Source: JBBRZF01 sp038236965
GTDB taxonomy: Bacteria; Acidobacteriota; Terriglobia; Terriglobales; Acidobacteriaceae
Direction of reading: 5' to 3'
Assembly (NCBI GenBank): GCA_038236965.1
Contig: JBBRZF010000030.1
Coordinates: 1 to 27,106, forward strand
Length of the DNA: 27,106 bases
The notes below the pieces were generated by a model. It did not search any database. It saw nothing but the letters and a program-made list of their open reading frames with translations, and was not told the origin of the DNA. Below are positions 14,962 to 22,724 of the stretch, piece by piece (the stretch's first letter is position 1; the number at the start of each line of letters is the position of its first letter). A program made the position numbers and the translations under genes.

Positions 14962-17352
14962 TTACAAATTGCCCTGCGGCTTTTCCGGCCACGAATGTCT
15001 CGGATATCGTCGCATCAATTCCCGCCGCACCTGCGGATACAGCCGTTCCCAGAATCCCGCGAGGTCTGACGTCGTCTGCACGGCGCGCTGGTTCGGAGCC
15101 AGCAGGTGAACCACCATCGGCGTTCGCTCGGGCCCTATGCGCGGCGTCTCCTTCATGCCAAAGAAATCCTGCAAGCGCGACGCGATCCACGGCGGCTTGC
15201 CTCGCTCGTAATGAACTTTCGTCTGACGTCCGCCTTGCAGCTTGATGCGCGCCGGAGCAATCTCATTCAGTCTGCGCGTACCGATCTTTTGTTCGAGCAT
15301 CGAGACCAGCTCCACTGCTGCCTTCTTTAATTCGGAAAAGCTTCGTAGCCCCGAACACAATTCACGCAGCGAATTCGAAGCCTCGGGCACAGCGAATCCG
15401 GCGAACTCCGCGCGCGCCCGGAATTCATCCAGCCCCTCCACATCCACAAAGCGCTCCACGCCTGCTTCCAGCGCTTTCTGCGCCAGCAGTTCCGCGGCAG
15501 CCTCCGCGTCGGGCACTGCTCCGCGCGATTCCTGTATCACCAACTCGTCGTAGAGCAACGCGCTCACCGCATCCACTCTCTCCGCCGTGCGATTCCACAC
15601 CACGGTCGCTTGCTCCCGCACCCGCTCCGGAAATAAATCAAGCAACCATTCGGGCTCGATGCGGGCCGTCATGCGTACCAACGGCAGCGGCTTGTCCTTT
15701 CGATCCTCGGCATCCACGGCGACCATGAATTCGTATCGCGGCGCATCGCCTGCAATCTCGGCCGAAGCGCCCGTCGAGAGCAGCACCTGGTTGCCCGCAC
15801 GCCGTCGCGCAACTCGATCCGGAAATCCCGCCAGCACGGACATCAGCAGCGCGTCATCGCTCCGGGAATCATGACCATGTGCATCATGACTGTGCGCATC
15901 ATGACTGCGCCTCGCCTGCCGCGCAGGCCGCGCAATCCTGCGAAGCTGTTCAATCATTTGCACCAGCCTGTGGTCTTTCTCCGACTCCATGGCCGCAAGC
16001 AGATCGTTTTTCGTCGCCTGCGCGTCCGAACCCAGCAGCGCCGCCGCCACGCAGCCATCCTCACCCACGCCGCGTTCCATCGCCTCCACCAGAATTCGCG
16101 AGAGCCGCGGAGGCAGCGGATAGCGCGCCAGTTTCTGCGCCTTCACTCCCGTCGCACCCAGCTTATCCAGCAGCGACTCGGCGCGCTCGATCGCCGCCGC
16201 CGGAGGTGCGTCCAGCCACTCCACATCCTGCACGTGCGCAATCCCCATCGCTCGCAGCTCCAGACAAAGCTGCGAAAGATCGCTGCGCAGAATCTCGGGC
16301 GCATCGTGCTCCACGCGCCGCCCGTAATCTTCTTCCGTGAATAATCGCAGCACGCGACCCGGCCCGGTGCGTCCCGCCCGACCCGCTCTCTGCTTGGCCG
16401 AGGCCTTGCTTACGCGTCCGACATGCAGCGTCGGCAATCCGCTCCACGGAGAGTGCGTCGCATAACGCGCCAGTCCGCTGTCGATCACCGCGCTCACCCC
16501 TTCCACGGTGATCGAACTTTCCGCGACGTTCGTCGCGAGAATCAGTTTGCGCTTTGCGGCAGGTGATACCGCAAGGTCTTGCTCGCGCGGCGACAGACCG
16601 CCATGCAGCGGCAACATCAGCAGATTCGCCCTTTTTGCGACGCCGTCACACTCGCGCATCGCCCGGCGAATCTCTGCTGCTCCCGGCAAAAACACCAGGA
16701 TGTCGCCCGCCTGTTGCTCGCCGACCAACTTCTCCACCGCTCCGCGCACCTGCACTTCCAGCGCCGCAGGAGAATACGGCAGATACTCAATCGCAAGTTC
16801 GAAGCGCGTCCCCTCCGACCGCACCATCGGACACCCGCCCAGATATTGCGCTACCGGGTCCGCCTCCAGGGTGGCGGACATCACCACGATGCGCAGCTCC
16901 GGCCGTGTGCGTTGCAATCGCTTCAACAATGCCAGCGCGAGATCGCTCTCCAGATGTCGCTCATGAAACTCGTCGAGCACAACCGTGCCCACACCCTTCA
17001 GTGACGGATCGGAAAGCAGGCGCCGCGTCAGAATGCCTTCGGTAACAAATTGCAGACGCGTCCCCGGACCCACGGCTTCCTCGAAGCGAACCTGGTAGCC
17101 GACCGTTTCTCCGACCTTCTCGCCCATCTCCGAAGCCACTCGACGCGCAGCCAGCCGCGCTGCGATGCGACGCGGTTCCAGCACCACCACTTCTCCCGCA
17201 ATGGCCTCCACCGAGGCCAGCAGCGCGGGAGGCACGCGCGTCGTCTTGCCCGCGCCCGGCGGAGCTTCAATCACCAGGCTCGTATGCCGGTTCAACGACG
17301 CGATGATCTCCGGCAGAATCGCGTCTACCGGCAGAGAAGTTTTGCGGGTCAC
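14962..17352 (-). CDS. hrpB: ATP-dependent DEAH-box helicase HrpB
   Basis: A 796-residue cytosolic helicase of the DEAH/RHA group. Seen in order: Walker A A-P-P-G-A-G-K-T-T (30-38), DEAH-box variant D-E-F-H-E-R-H (127-133), motif III M-S-A-T-L-E-A (158-164), the helicase-C motifs (T-N-V-A-E-S-S-I-T-V-E-G and Q-R-A-G-R-A-G-R-T-G-P-G), a helicase-associated region, and the HrpB C-terminal domain near the end (G-R-Q-T-K-V-H-Y-E-R-G-K-P-P-W-I). Biological role in bacteria is poorly known. The start is GTG 17352; no ATG lies upstream in frame and the Shine-Dalgarno is poorly spaced. Odd feature: a His/Asp-rich tandem repeat at 15847-15906 interrupts the region before the S-V-L-A-G-F-P-D-R-V-A-R-R block. 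Confidence 0.94.
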   Translation of the reverse strand: MTRKTSLPVDAILPEIIASLNRHTSLVIEAPPGAGKTTRVPPALLASVEAIAGEVVVLEPRRIAARLAARRVASEMGEKVGETVGYQVRFEEAVGPGTRLQFVTEGILTRRLLSDPSLKGVGTVVLDEFHERHLESDLALALLKRLQRTRPELRIVVMSATLEADPVAQYLGGCPMVRSEGTRFELAIEYLPYSPAALEVQVRGAVEKLVGEQQAGDILVFLPGAAEIRRAMRECDGVAKRANLLMLPLHGGLSPREQDLAVSPAAKRKLILATNVAESSITVEGVSAVIDSGLARYATHSPWSGLPTLHVGRVSKASAKQRAGRAGRTGPGRVLRLFTEEDYGRRVEHDAPEILRSDLSQLCLELRAMGIAHVQDVEWLDAPPAAAIERAESLLDKLGATGVKAQKLARYPLPPRLSRILVEAMERGVGEDGCVAAALLGSDAQATKNDLLAAMESEKDHRLVQMIEQLRRIARPARQARRSHDAHSHDAHGHDSRSDDALLMSVLAGFPDRVARRRAGNQVLLSTGASAEIAGDAPRYEFMVAVDAEDRKDKPLPLVRMTARIEPEWLLDLFPERVREQATVVWNRTAERVDAVSALLYDELVIQESRGAVPDAEAAAELLAQKALEAGVERFVDVEGLDEFRARAEFAGFAVPEASNSLRELCSGLRSFSELKKAAVELVSMLEQKIGTRRLNEIAPARIKLQGGRQTKVHYERGKPPWIASRLQDFFGMKETPRIGPERTPMVVHLLAPNQRAVQTTSDLAGFWERLYPQVRRELMRRYPRHSWPEKPQGNL
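15847..15906. repeat. 15-bp in-frame tandem repeat in hrpB (His/Asp-rich)
   Basis: Four consecutive 15-base units at 15892-15906, 15877-15891, 15862-15876 and a diverged one at 15847-15861. On the coding strand they encode S-H-D-A-H, S-H-D-A-H, G-H-D-S-R and S-D-D-A-L. The first three share the core CATGAT. Confidence 0.85.
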
Positions 17353-17462
17353 TCCTCATCGAAACACGCGCTTTCAACCGGCGTCAATGGCGGCCTGTAT
17401 CCCGCAACCAACACCTTGGCGGTAACAATTTCCGGGAAAATGAGTTATACAGAGGAAGGAGA

Positions 17463-17561
17463 ATGAATTTGAATCACGAATTTCTGAACGTGCTTGCGGT
17501 TGTGCTGCTCTACTTCGTGGTCGTCCGCTGGGTGTTGCCCAAATTCGGAGTTGCGACTTGA
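17463..17561 (+). CDS. 32-residue single-transmembrane small protein
   Basis: A short frame from ATG 17463 to TGA 17561 encodes MNLNHEFLNVLAVVLLYFVV followed by V-R-W-V-L-P-K-F-G-V-A-T. This is one hydrophobic helix (about residues 7-25) with a positively charged end, typical of bacterial small membrane proteins. A purine-rich GAGGAAGGAGA lies directly upstream; GAGG is about 7 bases from the ATG. It is divergent from hrpB and convergent on the redox operon; no partner is evident. I recognise no family. Confidence 0.55.
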   Translation: MNLNHEFLNVLAVVLLYFVVVRWVLPKFGVAT

Positions 17562-17683
17562 GCCTCCCCGGCCAGCCGAGTTTCGGCTGACAACAAAACC
17601 GAGGAACCTATCGATAACGAATCCTGCAAGCGATGATGGGTTCGCTACCGCACTCCGTTTCCAAGCCCTGAATCCGCCTCGAA

Positions 17684-18874
17684 CTATTGCGCACCCGCGA
17701 CCGAGACGCCATCCTCAGCCGACAGGGTCTCTGCAGGCCAGGGCGAAAGGATCTTCATCAGCACGGCTAGGATAATGAACGGAAGAATCAGCAGCGCCGC
17801 GGAGATCAACTCTCCCTCTCTCGAAATCAGATTCAACTTGTACGTCGTGTATCCCAGGAAGCTCTTCGAGAAGAGTTGTCCGCCGATCACCACGTTCCAG
17901 CGCATTGCGAAGATGCCAATGATGGTGAGGCACCCGGCAATCGCGTAAGTCGCCCGCCGTATCTTCTCCGGAATATTGAATACTTGGATCACTCCCAGCG
18001 CTGCTAGCGGCACCAGGGTCCCGATAATGATCTGCAACACCACCTGCGAGAAGTACAGCTTGGTGTGAACCATGAAATCCAGCGAGCGAAACGATTCGTC
18101 TGCCTCATAGATGCGCTGAATGAGGTCCAGCATTTCCAGCGAGAAGTCCAGGATGAACGTATAGAACAGGTATTGCGCGATCGTGTCCACACATCGCATG
18201 TCGATGGGCTGCTTCCGTATCTTCATCATCGCCATGTACAGCAGCATCACCATGGCGATGCCGCTCACCATCGCCGAGAAGATGAACACAACCGGCATCA
18301 ACGGAGTGGACCACCACGGGTTCGCCTTGATCGAGCCGAAGATGAATCCCACGTAGCCATGCAGCAGGAAGGCCGACGGGATACCTATCAGCGTGACAAC
18401 CCATCCCACCTTGTCATCCACTCGCAGCGCGCCCTCGCTGATGTTCGTCGACCCCAGCGTCAGAGCTTTATACAGCCAGCGCTTTGGACCCGTCGAACTC
18501 TGCGACAGAAGCACGATCTCTTTTCTGTATTCGAGCCAGATCTCCAACAGGATCACGGCCATCAAGTACCAGAGATAAACAAAACCGAACATCGCCATTG
18601 CCGACGTCGTATGCGGCGTTAGGTACATTTCCAGCGATCGTTCGGGATGTCCAAGGTGCAATTGCAATGGCAGCGGCGCCACCAGCAGGAACGACAACGC
18701 CGTCAGCAGAGCCAGCCTGTAAGTCGGCTTTACCGCTTCAACGTGGAAGATCCTTTCCAGCGAGGCAAGAATGAAAGCGCCGGCCACTAATCCCGTTACA
18801 AAGGGATAAACGACGATCATCACGCTCCACTGCAATTCGATTTCGTTCGGATACATGAATCCGTTTACTGGCAT
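17684..18874 (-). CDS. NrfD/PsrC-type membrane quinone subunit (CbcU-like)
   Basis: A 396-residue integral membrane protein of the polysulfide reductase NrfD family, with eight to ten helices (first at about 18-37: I-V-V-Y-P-F-V-T-G-L-V-A-G-A-F). NrfD subunits bind a quinone near the periplasmic side and pass electrons to or from an attached [4Fe-4S] protein. Here that partner is the gene directly upstream, 13 bases away; the Shine-Dalgarno AGGAGATAGGGACAATG overlaps its stop codon, so translation is coupled. With the tetraheme cytochrome this forms a likely quinol:cytochrome c oxidoreductase like Geobacter Cbc4. Alternative: a membrane module of a respiratory reductase whose catalytic subunit lies elsewhere. 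Confidence 0.88.
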   Translation of the reverse strand: MPVNGFMYPNEIELQWSVMIVVYPFVTGLVAGAFILASLERIFHVEAVKPTYRLALLTALSFLLVAPLPLQLHLGHPERSLEMYLTPHTTSAMAMFGFVYLWYLMAVILLEIWLEYRKEIVLLSQSSTGPKRWLYKALTLGSTNISEGALRVDDKVGWVVTLIGIPSAFLLHGYVGFIFGSIKANPWWSTPLMPVVFIFSAMVSGIAMVMLLYMAMMKIRKQPIDMRCVDTIAQYLFYTFILDFSLEMLDLIQRIYEADESFRSLDFMVHTKLYFSQVVLQIIIGTLVPLAALGVIQVFNIPEKIRRATYAIAGCLTIIGIFAMRWNVVIGGQLFSKSFLGYTTYKLNLISREGELISAALLILPFIILAVLMKILSPWPAETLSAEDGVSVAGAQ

Positions 18875-18887
18875 TGTCCCTATCTCC

Positions 18888-19616
18888 TCAGCGCACCGAA
18901 CCGTCCAGATCGTGGTAGAACATTTTTGCGCCCGTGGCCAAATGCGGCTTCAGGACCTGCACGCTGTGGGTCTTCAAATACTCATGGATGGGGTCCGCAG
19001 GATTCTTCAGGTCGGCCAACTGTCGCGCACCCGTCGGACAATTCTCGGCGCACGCCGTTGTCAGCCCTTTGGTGATGCGGTGGTAGCACAGCGAACATTT
19101 CTCGGCCGTCTTCTTCGTCGGATGCAGGAAGCGGCAACCGTACGGGCAAGCCTGTATGCAGTACCTGCATCCCAGGCAATACTTCTCGTCCACCAGCACC
19201 ACTCCGTCCTTGGTGTGGAAGGTCGCGCCCACCGGACACACCTGCGTACATGGTGAATCCACGCAGTGATTGCACAACTTCGGCACGAAGAAGTTCTTCC
19301 CGCCCACGGCCGTGCTCGGCGGGAATCCATTCTTGCCGCCGTCAGGCGAATCAACCTGCGGCGTTTCCTGCTGCCAGTCCTCAATGTGGTAACGCTCCAC
19401 CCAGGTGCGAAAGTATCCCTCGGGGACTTGGTTTTCCGTCGAACACGCACGGACGCAGTTGCCGCAGCCGATACATTTATCGATGTCCAGCAGCATGCCC
19501 CACCAGTGTTCGTTCTCGCTAAAGTTCGGCGCAGCTTCCGGGGTTCCCGCCATCAGGTACTCCCAAGACAGCGCCGCAGCAGGCAACAATAAGAGGAAAT
19601 GCCTTCGCGTAGTCAT
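18888..19616 (-). CDS. Tat-exported 4x[4Fe-4S] ferredoxin-type subunit (CbcT-like)
   Basis: From ATG 19616 the 242-residue protein starts M-T-T-R-R-H-F-L-L-L-L-P, a twin-arginine-like signal, so it should fold with its clusters and be exported to the periplasmic face. Sixteen cysteines fall in four groups: C-I-G-C-G-N-C-V-R-A-C (48-58), C-N-H-C-V-D-S-P-C-T-Q-V-C-P, C-L-G-C-R-Y-C-I-Q-A-C-P, and C-S-L-C...C-A-E-N-C-P, the DmsB/NrfC/HybA arrangement for four [4Fe-4S] clusters. The frame is open to 19775 but that extension overlaps the cytochrome gene and carries no signal. The start ATG shares its A with the cytochrome gene's TAA stop (TAATG), so translation is coupled. It links the cytochrome and NrfD subunits. 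Confidence 0.92.
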   Translation of the reverse strand: MTTRRHFLLLLPAAALSWEYLMAGTPEAAPNFSENEHWWGMLLDIDKCIGCGNCVRACSTENQVPEGYFRTWVERYHIEDWQQETPQVDSPDGGKNGFPPSTAVGGKNFFVPKLCNHCVDSPCTQVCPVGATFHTKDGVVLVDEKYCLGCRYCIQACPYGCRFLHPTKKTAEKCSLCYHRITKGLTTACAENCPTGARQLADLKNPADPIHEYLKTHSVQVLKPHLATGAKMFYHDLDGSVR

Positions 19617-20176
19617 TACTTCTTGCCTCCGGATTGCAGCACGGGAGCGGGTTGCAGTAGTGGACTGTGCGGCAGGTGACAGGTCTTGCAAACCTGTCCG
19701 CCCGAGTGGTCTGCGCTCACCACTTGCGGAAATGTCTTTGGCTTGGCGAGATTCGCTTCGTGGCAACGCGCGCACAGAACCGCCGTGTCCGGCAGCTTCA
19801 ACGTCTCCGCCGAGGGATCGTCAGCGTGCTTGGCCAGCGGTCCGTGACACGCTTCGCAGTTCACGCCGGCGTGCTTGCCCGCCTTCTTTATCTCGAGGAC
19901 CTCGGAGTGGCAGACTTCACAGGCCTGGTGTCCGGCATAGTTGATCGGCTTCGACGAGATCTCCGCCAACGCGGCGCCCCGGTAGAAACCGAACTCGCCA
20001 AAACTCTTGGGGATGTACTGCGACCGCAGCACGAGCAGCAGCAGAAAGCCTAACAATACGACGGCTGCCAGCCTGATGAGATGCTCTGCATCTTTGAACT
20101 TTGTCACGTATACCCCATGCGGATCCGCGTGCCTGATCTTGTGTGCAGCTCCGAGAGGCCCTAAGTCATACTTCAT
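19616..20176 (-). CDS. Membrane-anchored tetraheme cytochrome c (CbcS-like)
   Basis: A 186-residue protein with an uncleaved-looking N-terminal helix (about residues 34-50, L-A-A-V-V-L-L-G-F-L-L-L-L-V-L) followed by a periplasmic domain with four C-x-x-C-H heme sites: C-E-V-C-H (86-90), C-E-A-C-H (107-111), C-A-R-C-H (135-139) and C-K-T-C-H (163-167). First gene of the redox operon. In Geobacter Cbc4 the matching CbcS is also a membrane-anchored tetraheme cytochrome. The ATG 20176 lacks a good Shine-Dalgarno; a GTG 23 codons on (V-T-K-F-K-D-A-E-H) is an alternative that still keeps the anchor helix. Confidence 0.9.
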   Translation of the reverse strand: MKYDLGPLGAAHKIRHADPHGVYVTKFKDAEHLIRLAAVVLLGFLLLLVLRSQYIPKSFGEFGFYRGAALAEISSKPINYAGHQACEVCHSEVLEIKKAGKHAGVNCEACHGPLAKHADDPSAETLKLPDTAVLCARCHEANLAKPKTFPQVVSADHSGGQVCKTCHLPHSPLLQPAPVLQSGGKK

Positions 20177-20196
20177 TCGTGTACATGGACTCTGTG

Positions 20197-20225
20197 ATTA
20201 TCTACACATACCCATGTGACAACTA
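20197..20225 (-). promoter_or_regulatory. Possible sigma-70 promoter for the redox operon
   Basis: On the minus strand TAGTTG (20225-20220), 17 bases, then GATAAT (20202-20197), ending about 20 bases before the cytochrome ATG. The -10 is good and the -35 weak (TTGTCA overlaps it but leaves only a 14-base spacer). The leader would be only about 15 bases. Confidence 0.3.
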
Positions 20226-20392
20226 GCGCCGGGAACGGACGGGCGGCCCAGCGGAGCACGCGTTCCGGGCGCGCGCGGACATCATCGATATCTGTCTATA
20301 CTTACGATCCTAATCGATGGGTTTGCAGCGAAGGTTTTGCGGTGGTTACCTCAATAGCTCGCCGACTGCGGCACTCACCCGCTCCAGACACG

Positions 20393-21742
20393 CTATTTTC
20401 CGATGCAGAACGTGCTGAAGATCAGATTCAGAATGTCATCCGCCGTCGTCGCTCCTGTCAGCTCATCCATCGCGCGCAGAGCGCCGTAGAGATCCAGCAG
20501 CACCATTTCATGCGGAGTCTTCATCCCAACTGCCGCACTCGCCGCATCGAGTGCCATTACGGATTTCCCCACCGCATCCTGCTGCCGCACGTTGGTCAAG
20601 AAGCCGGATTCCTGTTGCGCTCCCGAATCGCCCGCAACGTGCTTCAATATTTCCGCTCGTAATTCCGCGATACCTTCGCCTGTCGTCGCCGAAGTCCGTA
20701 CTTGAGCGAGCGTGGAATTTCCCCGCGCCAGGTCGCACTTGTTCTCCACCACCACAGCGCTGCGTCCGGCGATTTGCGCCAGCAGTTCGCGATCTACATC
20801 GTCCGTCGCAAGCGTCGCGTCCATCACAACCAGCACCAGGTCGGCGTCCGCAAGCGCTTCCATAGATTTACGAATACCGATATTCTCCGCTTCGTCCAGC
20901 GCGTGGCGTATGCCCGCCGTATCCACCAGCCGCACCGGAATCCCGCCGATCGCAACCGTCTCGCTCACCAGGTCGCGCGTGGTTCCCGGAGTCGAGGTCA
21001 CAATGGCGCGCTCGCGTTCCACCAGACGATTGAACAAGCTCGACTTGCCCACGTTCGGACGCCCCACGATCGCCAGCGTCAGTCCTTCCTGCACAACTTT
21101 TCCGTACGCAAAGCTCGCCGCCAGCGTCGCAAGCGGTTCGCGGATCGCCGCCGTTCGCGCCAGTATCTCTTCGGCCGCCATCACCGAAATATCGTCTTCC
21201 GCGAAATCGATTCCCGCCTCCAGCACGGAAATCAGTTCCACCAGTTGTTGTTTGATCGGCTGTATCCGGTGCGAGAGCGCGCCGTCCAGTTGTTGCGCTG
21301 CGACCTTCGCCTGGTAGAGCGTTTGCGATTCAATCAGGTCGCGCACGGCTTCGGCCTGCGTCAGGTCGAGCCGTCCATTCAGAAATGCGCGCATCGTGAA
21401 TTCGCCCGGCTCGGCCAATCGCGCACCCGCCGTCAGCGCCAGCTCCACCACGTGGCGCAACACCACCGGAGCCCCATGGCAGGAGATTTCAACCACATCG
21501 TCTGTCGTGTAGGAATGTGGTTTCGCGAAGAAGGTCGCAACCACTTCATCGATGCGTTCGCCGGTCGCAGGCTCTACCAGTTCGCCAAACAGCGCGCGAC
21601 CCGCTTCCAACTTTCGTCCGCCTGCCAGCCGCAACATCGCAGACGCAATCGCAATCGCCTCTGGCCCGGCCAGTCGCACCACTCCGATTCCTCCGCGCCC
21701 CGGCGGAGTGGAGATTGCCACAATCGTGTCGTCAAGATTCAC
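20393..21742 (-). CDS. mnmE: tRNA uridine-34 modification GTPase MnmE
   Basis: With MnmG it adds the aminomethyl-type group to U34 of tRNAs. The 449-residue protein has the N-terminal tetrahydrofolate-binding domain (D-D-T-I-V-A-I-S-T-P-P-G-R-G-G-I-G-V-V-R, about 4-120), a helical domain, an inserted G domain (G-R-P-N-V-G-K-S-S-L-F-N for G1, G-T-T-R-D for G2, D-T-A-G-I for G3, N-K-C-D-L for G4), and the diagnostic C-terminus F-C-I-G-K with its catalytic Cys. Start is GTG 21742, six bases after the last base of the upstream coding frame's stop region (TGA at 21748-21746), so it is probably translated by coupling. MnmG does not follow in this window. Confidence 0.97.
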   Translation of the reverse strand: MNLDDTIVAISTPPGRGGIGVVRLAGPEAIAIASAMLRLAGGRKLEAGRALFGELVEPATGERIDEVVATFFAKPHSYTTDDVVEISCHGAPVVLRHVVELALTAGARLAEPGEFTMRAFLNGRLDLTQAEAVRDLIESQTLYQAKVAAQQLDGALSHRIQPIKQQLVELISVLEAGIDFAEDDISVMAAEEILARTAAIREPLATLAASFAYGKVVQEGLTLAIVGRPNVGKSSLFNRLVERERAIVTSTPGTTRDLVSETVAIGGIPVRLVDTAGIRHALDEAENIGIRKSMEALADADLVLVVMDATLATDDVDRELLAQIAGRSAVVVENKCDLARGNSTLAQVRTSATTGEGIAELRAEILKHVAGDSGAQQESGFLTNVRQQDAVGKSVMALDAASAAVGMKTPHEMVLLDLYGALRAMDELTGATTADDILNLIFSTFCIGK

Positions 21743-21745
21743 GAC

Positions 21746-22630
21746 TCAATAATAATCGTTCGACCGCCGCCCCGGATTTTCAATGCGGTCTTCGGTCCGC
21801 TTCTCTTTCGTGCGCTGCGCCCAGTGCTCTTGGATGGCCTCGTACACGCGGTCGATCTTGTTGTGCAGTTGCGCCACTTCCAGTTCCGCCTTCAGATTCA
21901 CTTCGTAATCGAGGTCGGACTTCAATCTGTCTTTCGACGATTGCCGGTTCTGGCTCATCATGATCACCGGTGCCTGCAACGCTGCCACCGTCGATAGCAC
22001 CAGATTCAGCAATATAAAAGGATAGGGATCGAACGGAAGCCTCGTGATGAAGCTGCTATTGATCAGCATCCACACGAACAGCACCACGCCGAAGAAGATG
22101 ATGAAGGTCCACGAACCGCCGAAGGCCGCCACCTTGTCCGCGATGCGGTTGCCGATGGTCAGCCGCTCTTCTTCTTCCTTGTTGGCGTTGCGTGCGACGT
22201 GGGTGCGCAGCAGTTCGTCGGTTCGGCGCAAGCGTCGCCCCATCACCGTCAAAAGGTCCAGCGCTGCGTGCGGATGATCGCTCACCAGTTGTTGCAGCCC
22301 TTCGCGATTCAGACGTAGTACCTCGGAATCCTCCACCGCGATGGCGCTCGCCGTTCGCGGCCCGCCATCCAGCATGGAGATCTCGCCGAAGACATCGCTG
22401 TTCTCGTTCTCCGAGAGCACGATCCGTTCGCCCTCTTTGTTTTCCGTGAACACCTGCACCTGTCCGGTCAGCACCACATACAGCGAGTCGCCCGCGTCTC
22501 CCTCGCGAAAGATGGTTTGTCCCTTGGTGTATTTTTCCGACTCCAGCAGCGCCGCCAGCGTGGCGCGCTCATCTTGGTCGAGCAAGGAAAACACCGGTAC
22601 TTCGGCCAGCATGGATAGACTTGCGGACAT
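21746..22630 (-). CDS. Cyclic-nucleotide-binding-domain plus DUF1003 membrane protein
   Basis: A 294-residue protein. Residues about 10-125 are a cNMP-binding (CAP/CNB) domain: F-S-L-L-D-Q-D-E-R, I-F-R-E-G-D-A-G-D-S-L-Y-V-V-L-T-G, and the phosphate-binding-cassette region F-G-E-I-S-M-L-D-G-G-P-R-T-A-S-A, with the Glu and Arg that contact cyclic nucleotide. Residues about 150-265 are DUF1003: two hydrophobic helices (W-T-F-I-I-F-F-G-V-V-L-F-V-W and F-I-L-L-N-L-V-L-S-T-V-A-A-L-Q-A-P-V-I) with conserved N-R-Q-x-x-x-D-R-L and a C-terminal coiled segment. Likely a membrane sensor or regulator of unknown output. ATG 22630 is chosen because GGAGG sits 5 bases upstream; GTG 22636 is the alternative. 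It lies between jag and mnmE, three bases from the latter. Confidence 0.9.
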   Translation of the reverse strand: MSASLSMLAEVPVFSLLDQDERATLAALLESEKYTKGQTIFREGDAGDSLYVVLTGQVQVFTENKEGERIVLSENENSDVFGEISMLDGGPRTASAIAVEDSEVLRLNREGLQQLVSDHPHAALDLLTVMGRRLRRTDELLRTHVARNANKEEEERLTIGNRIADKVAAFGGSWTFIIFFGVVLFVWMLINSSFITRLPFDPYPFILLNLVLSTVAALQAPVIMMSQNRQSSKDRLKSDLDYEVNLKAELEVAQLHNKIDRVYEAIQEHWAQRTKEKRTEDRIENPGRRSNDYY

Positions 22631-22652
22631 CGACACCTCCGGGACAAAGCGA

Positions 22653-22696
22653 TGCCCCTACATCGGTTCATTATCCCGAGAACCGATGCAGGGGCA
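22653..22696. repeat. Long hairpin in the leader of the CNB-DUF1003 gene
   Basis: Two 17-base arms (22653-22669 and 22680-22696) pair in 16 of 17 positions around a 10-base loop. On the minus strand it lies 28 bases after the jag stop and about 22 bases before the start codon of the next gene. The T-rich run is on the jag side, before the hairpin in transcription order, so it is not a normal terminator for this strand. It may be a REP-like element, an RNA-stability structure or an attenuator. Confidence 0.65.
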
Positions 22697-22724
22697 AACA
22701 AAAAATTAAGAGATTGCTTGAACC

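Noticed and set aside
17577..17593. CAGCCGA-GTT-TCGGCTG hairpin as a terminator
   Set aside because: A perfect 7-bp stem but no T-run on either side; not enough for a terminator call.
19617..19775. N-terminal extension of the Fe-S protein
   Set aside because: It overlaps the cytochrome gene, whereas the twin-arginine signal begins exactly at ATG 19616.
20702..21997. 431-residue plus-strand open frame
   Set aside because: Antisense to mnmE and the CNB-DUF1003 gene; Arg/His-rich shadow with no ribosome-binding site or motif.
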